From positions 248,001-312,000 of the forward strand of contig NZ_JAUSVS010000003.1 in assembly GCF_030814835.1 (NCBI RefSeq): a stretch of 64,000 bases of DNA. Reading direction: 5' to 3'. Positions 55,060 through 64,000 of this stretch are shown in pieces. The stretch comes from Caulobacter ginsengisoli. Its GTDB lineage: Bacteria; Pseudomonadota; Alphaproteobacteria; Caulobacterales; Caulobacteraceae. The position numbers and the translations under genes were made by a program. The notes under the pieces were generated by a model, which saw only the letters and a list, made by a program, of their open reading frames with translations, was not told where the DNA came from and did not search any database. Every line of letters starts with the position of its first letter. Positions within the stretch are counted from its first letter, which is position 1.

Positions 55060-55301
55060 GGGTCATTCGCTACATCTGATCTGGTCTCCACCCTAATCGC
55101 CGTATCGACCAAACACCGAGCGGCGGGCGCGCGGGCCCTGATCAGGGTCCGAAACCACGGCAAAGCCACGGGGCGCCGAAGGCGGGGACCAAGGAACCAA
55201 GCGTCTTTTTTAATCACGACCAGCGGGCCCAGGCCCGATCAGTCTCTAAAGCCTAGCCGGTCAGAGCGCACGAAGCGCCGTTCCCGGCGAGCAGGGGTAC
55301 G

Positions 55302-56261
55302 ATGAGAGATTTCAAGGGTATGAAGCGTCAGCGCGGCCGCAATCGCGGCGGCGGCGGCAACAAACCTCAACAACACAACGCCAACCGCGCCTTCGACTCG
55401 AACGGACCCGAAGGGGTCAAGGTTCGCGGCGCGGCCCAGGGCGTCTTCGAGAAATACCAGCAGCTGGCCAGGGACGCCGCCCAGGGTGGCGACCGGGTGC
55501 TGGCCGAGAATCACCTGCAGCACGCCGAGCACTATTTCCGCGTCCTGCGGGCCATGCAGCCGGCCCGTCCGGTCACCGATTTCATCGGCCGCGAGGCGAC
55601 CAGCGGCTTCGACATCGACTTCGAGGCCGAGCCCGAGGAAGTCGAAGCGACCGAGCCGGAAGCCGCCGCCGAGTCCGAGGGCGAGGATCGCCAACGCGAC
55701 GATCGCCAGCAGGGCGACCGGCCCCGTTTCGACCGCCAGCGCGACGACCGTCCGCGCGACGGCCAGCAACAGCAGGGTGACCGCCCGCAACGGGACCGGT
55801 TCGAAGGCCAGGGCCAAGGTCAAGGCCAGGGCCGCCGCGACCGCTGGCGCGAGCGGGATGACCGCCAGCGCGACGAGCGTCCGGCCTCGGAAGCCCGCGA
55901 TGATCGTCCCCGGGAAGACCGCCCGCGCGACGAGCGTCCCCGTGACGATCGGCCTCGCGAAGACCGTCCGCAACGTGAAGGCCGCCGCTTCGACCGGGGC
56001 GACCGTCCCGAGCGGGGCGATCCCCTGGCCGTCGTCGAGCCCCAGGCCACCCCGCTGACCGCCGAAGCGCCGGCGGAAGGCTCGCCGCGCCTGCGCGGCC
56101 AGGACGGCGCGGTCAGCGAACTGCCGGCCTTCCTGGGCCGCTCCTCGGCCCCAGCCTCCGTTTCTGCCGAGGCGGAAGTCCCGGCCGCCGAGGCGGCTCC
56201 CAAGCCGCGCCGTCGCCGCGCCCCCCGCACCGAGGGCCCGGCCGAGACCGAGGACGCGTAA
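55302..56261 (+). CDS. DUF4167 domain protein with Arg/Asp-rich repeats
   Basis: 319 residues. The DUF4167 domain (about 1-95) has RQRGRNRGGGGNK and YQQLARDAAQGGDRVLAENHLQHAEHYFRVL, with known links to RNA-related roles in alphaproteobacteria by annotation only. The centre (about 125-235) is low-complexity: runs of RDDRPR/RDERPR-type units. The tail is Ala/Pro-rich with a basic stretch. Placement after prmC is conserved in the order. Preceded by a gap with a T6 run at 55206-55211. Confidence 0.85.
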   Translation: MRDFKGMKRQRGRNRGGGGNKPQQHNANRAFDSNGPEGVKVRGAAQGVFEKYQQLARDAAQGGDRVLAENHLQHAEHYFRVLRAMQPARPVTDFIGREATSGFDIDFEAEPEEVEATEPEAAAESEGEDRQRDDRQQGDRPRFDRQRDDRPRDGQQQQGDRPQRDRFEGQGQGQGQGRRDRWRERDDRQRDERPASEARDDRPREDRPRDERPRDDRPREDRPQREGRRFDRGDRPERGDPLAVVEPQATPLTAEAPAEGSPRLRGQDGAVSELPAFLGRSSAPASVSAEAEVPAAEAAPKPRRRRAPRTEGPAETEDA

Positions 56262-56280
56262 GGCTCCCTCATCTCCCGAG

Positions 56281-56356
56281 TTCCCTGGCGAAGGCCAGGG
56301 CCCAAACGGAGCCTGACGACCTGACCCCCGCTTAGACCCTGGCCTTCGCCAGGGAA
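56281..56356. repeat. Inverted pair of hairpins between convergent genes
   Basis: TTCCCTGGCGAAGGCCAGGG (56281-56300) is exactly complementary to 56337-56356. Each arm is also a hairpin (CCCTGGC-gaag-GCCAGGG). Lying between convergent genes, it is a plausible bidirectional transcript end. Confidence 0.72.
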
Positions 56357-56368
56357 CCCGGGAGGGGG

Positions 56369-57208
56369 TTAGGGTCGCGTACTATCCGCCATGTCGGCCG
56401 CCGTCTGGAACGCCTTCACCAGGGCCGCGACGCAGCAGGCGTTGAGGAAGTGATCGCCGCCGGGCACGCCGACGAACTGCGTCGGACCCAGCGGATGACC
56501 CTTGTCGGCCAGCGCCTGGGCCGCCGCCGGCGGCACGAAATCGTCGCTCAGCCCCTGAACCACCACCAGCGGCATGGTCAGGCCCGCCAGGGCCGTGCGG
56601 GCGGCCGGGAGTTGGGCGCGCTGGCCCCGCACCTCGGTTAGGCTGTTTTTCAGATCCCGCCCCAGCAACGGCCGGACCACCCCGCCGAGCCCGGTCAGCC
56701 GTCGCGCCTGCCGGCCGCGGTCGCCGAAGAAGGGGCTGACCAGCACCAGGGCCTGGACCTTGTCCGGATGTCGCGCGGCCATCAGGGCGGCGATGGGGGC
56801 GCCATAGGACTGGCCGACCAGCATGATCCTCTGTCCCGGCTCGGCGTCGAGCAGCGGGGCCATGGCGTCGGCCTGGTCGCTGATCGATCCCACCGCCTCG
56901 GCCGGCTCGCTGGCCGCGAAGCCCGGCCGGTCCACCGCGATCATGCTGTAGCCGTCTGGCATGGCCGCCAGGGTCGGGGCCCAGAAGTCGGCCCAGGACG
57001 GGGTGCCGGTGATCACCACCACCTTCCAGGGCGCGCTGCGGGGCGTCTCCAGCGCCGCCAGCTTCCAGGGATGGCCGCCGGCCTGGAAGCTGGTCCAGCG
57101 CATGACGCCGGCCGGATAGTCGCGTGGGGTCGGGAAGCGCTCGGGCGGATGGCTGGCGCAGCCGGCGAGAACCAGAAGTGCGGCGAGGATCAGGGCGGGA
57201 CGGCGCAT
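56369..57208 (-). CDS. Alpha/beta hydrolase, lipoprotein
   Basis: 279 residues. Lipoprotein signal with lipobox LAGC (Cys17). Alpha/beta fold with the nucleophile S134 in VGQSYG, acid in SDDFVPP and His in GGDHFLNACC. Substrate unknown; probably a periplasmic esterase or peptidase-like hydrolase. Confidence 0.85.
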   Translation of the reverse strand: MRRPALILAALLVLAGCASHPPERFPTPRDYPAGVMRWTSFQAGGHPWKLAALETPRSAPWKVVVITGTPSWADFWAPTLAAMPDGYSMIAVDRPGFAASEPAEAVGSISDQADAMAPLLDAEPGQRIMLVGQSYGAPIAALMAARHPDKVQALVLVSPFFGDRGRQARRLTGLGGVVRPLLGRDLKNSLTEVRGQRAQLPAARTALAGLTMPLVVVQGLSDDFVPPAAAQALADKGHPLGPTQFVGVPGGDHFLNACCVAALVKAFQTAADMADSTRP

Positions 57209-57268
57209 GCCTCCAGCATAGACCGGCGGCGGCGACAGGCGAGTGAAGCCTTGGTCATGAAGCTCGGG

Positions 57269-58366
57269 TCATGAAGCCGGCGCGGCCGGCGCCGTATCGT
57301 CACCCTGACCGCCCGCCTGGTCGGCCAGGCCGTCGGCCCCGCCGCCCTTGCCGAAGAAGCTGCCGGCCCGCTGCGACAGCCAGAAGGCCACCCGGTCGGA
57401 GAACATCCCCGCCAGCACCCCGATCGCGCAAAAGGCCATGACGTTGGTCGAGCTGACGTCCATGGTCCCGCCGCTGCCCAGCACCGCCGAGCCCGAGCCC
57501 AGCACCAGATAGACGCAGATAGAGATCAGCCCGCCGACCACCACCCGGGCGAAGAAGCCCTCGGTGCGGGTGAAACCCTCGCTGTTGTTGGGATAGACCA
57601 TGATGATCAGGGCCACGAGCAGGGCCCCGAACATCCCCGAGGTCAGGGCCAGCCAGAGCTGGACGACAAACGGCAGGAAGGACTCGATATTGGCGTTGAG
57701 CAGGTACCAGGAGCCATCCAGGGCCCGGGTCTCGGCGAAGGCCTGCTCGACATCGTTGACCTTGGGATCGGCCAGCTGGGTGTTGATGCTGGCCATTCGC
57801 TTGCTGAGCTGGTCGACCAGGGCCTGCTTGGCGTCAACATTCTGTTTCTGCAGCCGCCAGGTCTCCACCAGGGTGGGGAAGGCCGGTACGCGGGCCTGCA
57901 TCTGGTCGATCTGGGTGTTCAACTGCGGTTTCAGCGTCGGGGAAGAGCAGTCCGAAACGATGCGGTAGAGTTCAATCGGCCGGGTGTTGCTGTCCGCGTC
58001 GAAGGCGCAGTCCGACGCCGACAGGCGGTTGGCCAGATCCTGCACTTCCTGCCAGCGCGGCTCGTACAGATTATCCTGGGTGACGAACTGCGCCCGCTCG
58101 GCGTCCGCGGCGGCGTCGGCCTTCTTCCACTGATCGCTGGCTTCCTGGAGATTGCGCCTCAGGGCCTCGGCGGCGCGGTAGCGGAACATGGCCTGGCCAT
58201 AGCTGAGGTTCTCACCGTCGACGCCGTCGGCCAGGGACCCCACCACATGCTGCTGGGCGTTGGCGATGATCAGCACCACCAGGAACAGATAGACGATCAC
58301 CGCCCCGAACAGTGTCCGCAGCGCGAACACCGCCGCCGGCCGCTTCATGGTGTCGGTGATGGCCAT
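57269..58366 (-). CDS. Hypothetical membrane protein with periplasmic coiled coil
   Basis: 365 residues, not recognised. A membrane helix near the N-terminus (about 18-36), a long helical soluble part (about 45-240, Gln/Asp-rich with Cys residues C117 region), and three hydrophobic segments near the C-terminus (FLPFVVQLWLALTSGMFGALLVALIIMVY; VVVGGLISICVYLVLGSG; NVMAFCAIGVLAGMFSDRVAFWL). GGGGAG precedes ATG 58366. The helical part may form a coiled coil on the periplasmic side. Function unknown. Confidence 0.7.
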   Translation of the reverse strand: MAITDTMKRPAAVFALRTLFGAVIVYLFLVVLIIANAQQHVVGSLADGVDGENLSYGQAMFRYRAAEALRRNLQEASDQWKKADAAADAERAQFVTQDNLYEPRWQEVQDLANRLSASDCAFDADSNTRPIELYRIVSDCSSPTLKPQLNTQIDQMQARVPAFPTLVETWRLQKQNVDAKQALVDQLSKRMASINTQLADPKVNDVEQAFAETRALDGSWYLLNANIESFLPFVVQLWLALTSGMFGALLVALIIMVYPNNSEGFTRTEGFFARVVVGGLISICVYLVLGSGSAVLGSGGTMDVSSTNVMAFCAIGVLAGMFSDRVAFWLSQRAGSFFGKGGGADGLADQAGGQGDDTAPAAPAS

Positions 58367-58438
58367 GGCCCAAGCTCCCCAGCTGCCCTGTGGCAACCAT
58401 AGGTCGCCGGGCGGGGGACGCAAGCGGTTGGGGTGATG

Positions 58439-60247
58439 TCAGTCGCTGTCCATCTTCAGCGCCGCGATGAAGGCTTCCTGCGGGATCTCCACCTTGCCGA
58501 ACTGGCGCATCCGCTTCTTGCCGGCCTTCTGCTTGTCCAGAAGCTTGCGCTTGCGGCTGGCGTCGCCGCCGTAGCATTTGGCGGTCACGTCCTTGCGCAG
58601 GGCCCGCACGGTCTCGCGCGCCACGATCCGACCGCCGATGGCCGCCTGGATCGGGATCTGGAACATGTGGGGCGGGATCAGCTCCTTCATCTTCTCGACC
58701 ATCGAGCGGCCCCGGCCCTCGGCGCGGTCGCGGTGGACCAGCATGGAGAGCGCGTCGACCGGCTCGGCGTTGACCAGGATCGACATCTTGACCAGGTCGC
58801 CGACCCGGTAGCCTTCGATCTGGTAGTCGAAGCTGGCATAGCCCTTGGAGATGGATTTCAGCCGGTCATAGAAGTCGAACACCACCTCGTTGAGCGGCAG
58901 GTCGTAGATCAGCATGGCCCGGTTGCCGACGTAACTCAGCTCACGCTGCGAGCCGCGGCGGTCCTGGCAGAGCTTCAGAACGCTGCCCAGATACTCGTCC
59001 GGGGTCAGGATGGTGGCCTTGATCCAGGGCTCGGAGATGGTGTCGATCTTGACCGGATCGGGCAGGTCGGCCGGGTTGTGCAGGTCGATGGCGTCGCCGT
59101 TGGTCAGGCCGATCTTGTAGACCACGCTGGGGGCGGTCGCGATCAGGTCCAGGTCGAACTCGCGCGACAGCCGCTCCTGGATGATCTCCAGGTGCAGCAG
59201 GCCCAGGAACCCGCAGCGGAAGCCGAAACCGAGCGCGGCGCTGGTCTCCATCTCGTAGGTGAAGCTGGCGTCGTTGAGGCGCAGCCGGCCGATGGCGGCC
59301 CGCAGGTCCTCGAAATCGGCGGCGTCGACCGGGAACAGGCCGCAGAACACCACCGGCTGCACTTCCCGGAACCCGGTCAGGGCCTGGGCGGTGGGGTTGC
59401 GCTCGTCGGTGATGGTGTCGCCCACGGCGGCGTCGGCCACCTGCTTGATCTGGGCGGTGATGAAGCCGATCTCGCCCGGGCCCAGCATCTCGACCGGGGT
59501 GTTCTTGGGCAGGAAGACGCCGATGCGGTCGATCTGATAATGCGCCCCGGCATTCATCATCTGGACCTTCTGGCCGACCTTGATCGAGCCGTCGATCACC
59601 CGCACCAGCACCACCACGCCCAGATAGGCGTCGTACCAGGCGTCGACCAACAGGGCCTTGAGCGGGGCCTTGATGTCGCCCTTGGGCGGCGGCAGGCGCT
59701 TGACCACGGCCTCCAGCACCTCGCGGATGCCCTCGCCGGTTTTGGCGCTGCACAGCACCGCCTCGGAGGCGTCGATGCCGATGACGTCCTCGATCTGCTC
59801 GCGCACCCGCTCGGGCTCGGCGGCCGGCAGGTCGATCTTGTTGAGGACCGGGACGATCTCGTGGTTGTTGTCGATGGCCTGGTAGACGTTGGCCAGGGTC
59901 TGGGCTTCCACGCCCTGGGAGGAATCGACCACCAGGATCGAGCCCTCGCAGGCGGCCAGGCTGCGGCTGACTTCGTAGGCGAAGTCGACGTGGCCGGGGG
60001 TGTCCATCAGGTTCAGGACGTAATCCAGCCCATCGTCGGCCCGGTAGTTGAGGCGAACGGTCTGGGCCTTGATGGTGATGCCCCGTTCGCGCTCGATATC
60101 CATGTTGTCCAGCACCTGCTCCTTCATCTCACGCGCGGTGAGGCCGCCGGTCTCCTGGATCAGGCGGTCGGACAGGGTGGATTTGCCGTGGTCGATATGG
60201 GCCACGATGGAGAAGTTGCGGATGCGGTCCAGCGGTGTCGAACTCAT
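58439..60247 (-). CDS. lepA: Elongation factor 4 (LepA)
   Basis: 602 residues, ribosomal back-translocase GTPase. The P-loop [14 protein letters not shown], the switch [12 protein letters not shown], and [13 protein letters not shown] are intact, as is the C-terminal LepA-specific domain ([22 protein letters not shown]). Full length. Confidence 0.98.
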   Translation of the reverse strand: MSSTPLDRIRNFSIVAHIDHGKSTLSDRLIQETGGLTAREMKEQVLDNMDIERERGITIKAQTVRLNYRADDGLDYVLNLMDTPGHVDFAYEVSRSLAACEGSILVVDSSQGVEAQTLANVYQAIDNNHEIVPVLNKIDLPAAEPERVREQIEDVIGIDASEAVLCSAKTGEGIREVLEAVVKRLPPPKGDIKAPLKALLVDAWYDAYLGVVVLVRVIDGSIKVGQKVQMMNAGAHYQIDRIGVFLPKNTPVEMLGPGEIGFITAQIKQVADAAVGDTITDERNPTAQALTGFREVQPVVFCGLFPVDAADFEDLRAAIGRLRLNDASFTYEMETSAALGFGFRCGFLGLLHLEIIQERLSREFDLDLIATAPSVVYKIGLTNGDAIDLHNPADLPDPVKIDTISEPWIKATILTPDEYLGSVLKLCQDRRGSQRELSYVGNRAMLIYDLPLNEVVFDFYDRLKSISKGYASFDYQIEGYRVGDLVKMSILVNAEPVDALSMLVHRDRAEGRGRSMVEKMKELIPPHMFQIPIQAAIGGRIVARETVRALRKDVTAKCYGGDASRKRKLLDKQKAGKKRMRQFGKVEIPQEAFIAALKMDSD

Positions 60248-60384
60248 GGGCGCCGTCTAGCACACCTTGAGGGCGTCGCGAGCCTTAGGCTGCGCTACAG
60301 CCCCGCAGGCCCCCATTTTTGGGCTGCTCGCGGCGTTAGGACACAGTAGGCTCCGGCCAAATCGGGTTTTCAGGGCTGCCTCCC

Positions 60385-61410
60385 ATGCGCTTCGCCAGAC
60401 TGAGCTTCGCCGCGCTCGCCGCTTCCCTGGCCCTGGCCGCCGCGCCAGCGGCGATGGCCGACCAGACCGCCGACTTCAAGAAGGGCCTGGCCGCCTACGA
60501 TGCGGGCGACTTCCGTGGGGCGGCCAACATCTTCACGTCCATCATCCAGGCCAATCCCAAGGAGTGGGCGGCCTGGGTGGATCGCGGCAACGCCTACTAT
60601 GCGCTCAAGGAATGGGACAAGGCGGCCTCGGACTACAAACAGGCGCTGTCGATCAAGGCCGACTACGACACCTGGGTGTCGCTGGGAAACACCCTGGACA
60701 ACGACGGCGACTATCCCGCCGCGGTCAACGCCTACCGCGCCGCCATCGCCATGGACGGCCGCAAGGCCAGCGCCTGGATCGAGCTGGGGGTGGCCCAGGC
60801 CGGGCAGAAGAACCTGACCGAGGCGCTCAAATCCTATGAAAACGCCGCGCGGCTGGAGCCCAAGAACGGCCGGGCGCAGCGGCAGCTGGGCGATGCCTAC
60901 TACGGCCTGGAACGCTTCCAGGACGCCATCGCCCCGTTCGAAAAGGCCGAGAAGCTGCTGCCGGACGACATCATCCCGCCGCGCCGGCTGGGCGACATCT
61001 ACCAGGAGCTCAAGCAGAACGAGCTGTCCGCCGCCGCCTATGACCGGGCCCTGGCCATCGACGCCAACGATTTCCAGGCCCTGATGAACAAGGGCAACCT
61101 CTACTACAACGAAGGGGACTACGGCACGGCCCTGGCCCTCTACCGCCGAGGCGTCAAAGCCGATTCCAGCAATGCCTGGGCCCAGTCCTATCTGGGCGAC
61201 GCCTATTACAACACCGGCGCCTTCAGCCAGGCGCGGCTGGCCTATGACGCGGCCCTGGCCATCGACAGCCAGCACGCCGACGCCCTCAAGGGCGGGGCCA
61301 GGGTGCGGCTGCAGCTGGGCGACAAGGCCGGGGCCCGCGCGATGATCGAGCGGCTGCGCAAGATCGACGCCAAGGCGGCCGATGCGCTGGGCAAGGAACT
61401 GTTTCCGTAA
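60385..61410 (+). CDS. Secreted TPR-repeat protein
   Basis: 341 residues: a signal peptide (1-25, ending AMA) followed by about eight TPR units (for example AWVDRGNAYYALKEWDKAASDYKQAL; GNLYYNEGDYGTALALYRRGV). Probably a periplasmic scaffold; partner unknown. The upstream gap carries CCCCCATTTTTGGG (60310-60323), 62 bases from the ATG. Confidence 0.85.
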   Translation: MRFARLSFAALAASLALAAAPAAMADQTADFKKGLAAYDAGDFRGAANIFTSIIQANPKEWAAWVDRGNAYYALKEWDKAASDYKQALSIKADYDTWVSLGNTLDNDGDYPAAVNAYRAAIAMDGRKASAWIELGVAQAGQKNLTEALKSYENAARLEPKNGRAQRQLGDAYYGLERFQDAIAPFEKAEKLLPDDIIPPRRLGDIYQELKQNELSAAAYDRALAIDANDFQALMNKGNLYYNEGDYGTALALYRRGVKADSSNAWAQSYLGDAYYNTGAFSQARLAYDAALAIDSQHADALKGGARVRLQLGDKAGARAMIERLRKIDAKAADALGKELFP

Positions 61411-61532
61411 GGCCGGCGGCCCCACAGGGTTAATCGCGCGTTAAGGCGCCGCGCCTCAAACAGGTCGCAAGAGCGTGGGACGCTGCGCCCTAAGAAGCCT
61501 TTTTGGCCGAATCGAACTGACTGGAGCCGCCC

Positions 61533-62168
61533 ATGGATCGCCGCCGTCTGATTGCTTCCGGCCTTGTCACCTTGGCCTCGACGGGTCTCGCCGGGCGCGC
61601 CCTGGCCCAGGACGAGCCGCAGGATCAGCCGCCGCCTCCGCCGCAGGACGGTTACGGCGGCCCGCCGCCTTCCGGCCGGAAGGCGCCGACCTATTCGGCC
61701 GACGAGATGATCCGCGCCACCTCCGACTTCATGGGCGTGACGGCCGAGGCGGCCGGGGCGGCCATCGAGCGCATCTTCCGCGACAACGGCCGGCCCACCG
61801 GCTACCTGGCCGGCGAGGAGGGCTCGGGCGCCCTGACCGTCGGGGCCCGCTATGGCCGCGGCCTGCTCTACATGAAGGAACAGCCCCAGCAGGAGGTGTT
61901 CTGGCAGGGTCCCTCGATCGGCTTCGACGTCGGCGGCAACGCCAGCCGGGTCTTCACCCTCTGCTATAACCTGCAGTACCCGGACGCCATCTTCCGCCGC
62001 TTCCCGGGTGTCGAGGGCACGGCCTATCTGGTCGCCGGCCTGGGGGTGAACTACCAGCGCGCCGAGGACATCGTCCTGGCCCCGATCCGGGCGGGGGTCG
62101 GCCTTCGGCTAGGGGCCAACCTCGGCTACCTGTCCTACAGCCGCAAGCGGCACTGGCTGCCGCTGTAG
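61533..62168 (+). CDS. EipA family (DUF1134) envelope integrity protein
   Basis: 211 residues. Signal sequence with a twin-arginine-like start (MDRRRLIASGLVTLASTGL, ending ALA), a Pro/Gln-rich stretch, then the DUF1134/EipA core (SADEMIRATSDFMGVTAEAAGAAIERIF, VGLRLGANLGYLSYSRKRHWLPL). EipA is a periplasmic beta-barrel-like protein needed for envelope integrity in Brucella. Confidence 0.88.
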   Translation: MDRRRLIASGLVTLASTGLAGRALAQDEPQDQPPPPPQDGYGGPPPSGRKAPTYSADEMIRATSDFMGVTAEAAGAAIERIFRDNGRPTGYLAGEEGSGALTVGARYGRGLLYMKEQPQQEVFWQGPSIGFDVGGNASRVFTLCYNLQYPDAIFRRFPGVEGTAYLVAGLGVNYQRAEDIVLAPIRAGVGLRLGANLGYLSYSRKRHWLPL

Positions 62169-62178
62169 GACGCCGGTC

Positions 62179-62745
62179 CTAGTGCTTGGTGGTCTTGCTG
62201 GTGATGTAGTCCATGATCGCCAGCACCACCCCTGACACCACGAAGGTCAGGTGGACGAAGACCAGCCACTGCAGACGCACCACATCGACCGCGTGGCCCG
62301 GCTCGGCGGTCTGCAGGAAGGCCTTAAGCAGGGCGATAGCCGAGATGGCGACGATCGAGGCGATCAGCTTCATCTTCAGGCCGGAGAAGTCGACCGTGCC
62401 CATCCATTCGGGCCGGTCCTCATGGTTGCCGATATCGATCTTGGAGACGAAGTTCTCGTAGCCCGAGAAGATGACGATCAGCATCAGGTTGCCGGCCAGC
62501 GACAGGTCGATCAGCGACAGGGCCAGCAGGATGGCGTCGTCGGGCTTGGCCGCGCTGGTGAACAGCAGCGGCAGCTCATGGATCAGCTCCTGGCCGAAGG
62601 TGGCGATCAGCCCGACCAGGGCCACCACCAGTCCCAGATAGAAGGGCACCATCAGCCAGCGCGAGGCGAACAGCCCCTGCTCCAGCCAGACTTCGAGGGC
62701 GGGCTTGGGCTTGGGGGTGTGGGGCGGGGTGACGGGACTGGTCAT
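62179..62745 (-). CDS. UPF0114 (YqhA/TIGR00645) membrane protein
   Basis: 188 residues. Family landmarks LEQGLFASRWLMVPFYLGL and SLIDLSLAGNLMLIVIFSGYENFVSKID, with about four membrane helices. Function unknown. ATG 62745 gives the usual length; an in-frame start at 62790 adds 15 residues without signal features. Confidence 0.9.
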   Translation of the reverse strand: MTSPVTPPHTPKPKPALEVWLEQGLFASRWLMVPFYLGLVVALVGLIATFGQELIHELPLLFTSAAKPDDAILLALSLIDLSLAGNLMLIVIFSGYENFVSKIDIGNHEDRPEWMGTVDFSGLKMKLIASIVAISAIALLKAFLQTAEPGHAVDVVRLQWLVFVHLTFVVSGVVLAIMDYITSKTTKH

Positions 62746-62790
62746 GCAGGGGATTTGGCTAGCGCGGGGGCGGGGGTCAAGCCCTGACAA

Positions 62791-62968
62791 TCCTCCCCCG
62801 GAGGGGGAGGGGGACCATGCGGAGCATGGTGGAGGGGGTTTGAGCCTACATGCAGGCGTCAGGAAAGAGCGCGGCGGATCGGCTGAGGGCGTCCTTCAAG
62901 CGTGGATGTAGGGGCTGACCCCCTCCACCACCCCTTCGGGGCGGTCCCCCTCCCCCTCCGGGGGAGGA
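62791..62968. repeat. Large inverted repeat of CT/AG-rich hairpins
   Basis: Left arm 62791-62840 and right arm 62918-62968 share TCCTCCCCC, GGGGGACC and GGAGGGGGT blocks in inverted orientation. The inner hairpins differ (ACCATGC...GCATGGT against ACCACCCC...GGGGCGGT) but both stay paired. The arms enclose about 75 bases with partly matching AGCCTACAT/ATGTAGGGGCT. It fills the gap between two minus-strand genes. Confidence 0.75.
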
Positions 62969-62972
62969 AACC

Positions 62973-64000
62973 CTAACCTCGCAGCTTCGCCCCGCAGGCC
63001 TTCTCGACCGCCGCGACCACCGCGCCCGACACCGCTTCGATCTCGGCCTCGGTCAGGGTCTTTTCGCGCGGCTGCAAAGCCACCTCGAGCGCCACGGACT
63101 TCTGGCCTTCGCCGACGCCCGCGCCCTCATAGACGTCGAACACCCGGACCGCCGAGATCAGCGCCTTGTCGGCCCCGGCCGCCGCCTTGACCAGGTCGCC
63201 GGCCGGACGGGCGCGGTCGACCAGGAAGGCGAAGTCGCGGGTGAGCGGCATCAGGTCTGGCGCGGTGAAGGCCGCCTTGGTCTTGACGCCCTTCTTCTTG
63301 GGCTCGGGGATGGCCTCGACCCAGACCTCGAAGCCGTAGATCGGGCCGGCGACGTCCAGCGCCTTGAGGACGGCCGGATGCAGCTCGCCGAACTCGGCCA
63401 GCACCGCCTTGGGGCCCAGCTGCAGCCGGGCCGAGCGGCCGGGGTGCCACCAGGCGGCGGCGGACCCTTGCGCGGTCTGCAGCGAGGCCACGGGGGCGCC
63501 CAGCTCGTCCAGCAGGCCCAGCAGGTCGGCCTTCAGGGTGAAGAGGTCGGCGTCGGGCCGCTTGTCCCAGCTGCGCGGGGCGTGCGGGGCCAGGATGGCG
63601 GCGATGGCCAGCCGCTGGTCGCCCGGCTCGTCGCCGGAGAACACCGGGCCGATCTCGAACAGCGCCACGTCCGCGAAGCCGCGCCGAGCGTTGCGGCCGG
63701 CCGCCTCGATCAGGTTGGGCAGGATCGAGGGCCGCATGCAGTCCAGCTCGGCGGCGATGGGATTGGCCACCACCAGCCGCTCGTCGCCGCCGCCGAACAG
63801 GGCGGCGGTCGGGCGATGGGTGAAGCTCCAGGTCACCGCCTCGTGGAAGCCGTTGGCGGCCATCCGGCGGCGGGCCGTGCGGGCGCGGGCCTGGCGGGTG
63901 GTCAGCACGCCATTGGGCGAGCGCGGCGTCTCGGGCAGGGGCGTGGCGGGCAGGGCGCCATAGCCGGCGATGCGGGCCACCTCCTCGACGAGGTCCGCCT
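62973..64000 (-). CDS. pheT: Phenylalanine-tRNA ligase beta subunit (C-terminal part)
   Basis: Partial: the reading frame continues past the window edge, so only the last 341 codons are seen. The visible start [12 protein letters not shown] is the B5 domain end, followed by the core ([27 protein letters not shown]) and the anticodon-binding-like FDX domain at the end ([20 protein letters not shown]). Charges tRNA-Phe with PheS. Confidence 0.96.
   Translation of the reverse strand, partial: ADLVEEVARIAGYGALPATPLPETPRSPNGVLTTRQARARTARRRMAANGFHEAVTWSFTHRPTAALFGGGDERLVVANPIAAELDCMRPSILPNLIEAAGRNARRGFADVALFEIGPVFSGDEPGDQRLAIAAILAPHAPRSWDKRPDADLFTLKADLLGLLDELGAPVASLQTAQGSAAAWWHPGRSARLQLGPKAVLAEFGELHPAVLKALDVAGPIYGFEVWVEAIPEPKKKGVKTKAAFTAPDLMPLTRDFAFLVDRARPAGDLVKAAAGADKALISAVRVFDVYEGAGVGEGQKSVALEVALQPREKTLTEAEIEAVSGAVVAAVEKACGAKLRG

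Overview
The window is GC-rich alphaproteobacterial chromosome, most likely from the Caulobacteraceae and close to Phenylobacterium. This is inferred from gene content and order: lysC beside a divergent ubiG, then ptsP, a RodZ-like gene, ispG, prfA, prmC and a DUF4167 gene; secA, a parvulin lipoprotein and argJ; plus EipA, DUF983, DUF1178, DUF3309 and Flp pilin genes. Coding density is very high, many neighbours overlap by 1-4 bases (ATGA, TGATG), and no gene-free stretch exceeds 300 bases. There is no transposase, phage gene or CRISPR array.

Bases 1-18171 are an anaerobic nitrate-respiration island. It holds a B12-dependent ribonucleotide reductase (nrdJ), nnrS, moaA, a Crp/Fnr (Dnr-like) regulator, and a long operon: two NarK transporters, narGHJI, a PpiC-type isomerase, an outer-membrane barrel protein and a hemerythrin. 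Five 14-bp boxes of the form TTGAT-N4-RTCAA lie before nnrS, before moaA and in the dnr/narK intergenic region, so one regulator probably controls respiration, cofactor synthesis and NO defence together. The moaA leader folds into a structure that looks like a molybdenum-cofactor riboswitch and pairs with the Shine-Dalgarno sequence.

Bases 18203-29257 hold tRNA-Ser(GGA), a mono-heme cytochrome c/TPR pair, small membrane proteins, an MHS-type transporter and threonine aldolase. A TetR-flanked enzyme cluster follows (epoxide hydrolase, DUF2855 protein, carotenoid oxygenase), plausibly for breakdown of stilbene-like or other unsaturated compounds.

Bases 29283-64000 are mostly housekeeping: secA, argJ, kdsA, mutT, a minimal Flp pilin, an NDUFAF5-like methyltransferase, comF, grxC, ubiG, lysC, ptsP, rodZ-like, ispG, prfA, prmC, lepA, eipA and the 3' part of pheT. 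Among them are less understood genes: a tandem pair of paralogous winged-helix proteins, a His-rich protein, an orphan 161-residue protein and a coiled-coil membrane protein. Several intergenic gaps carry pairs of hairpins in inverted orientation.

Calls rest on reading motifs, gene order and spacing by eye; no database search was run.
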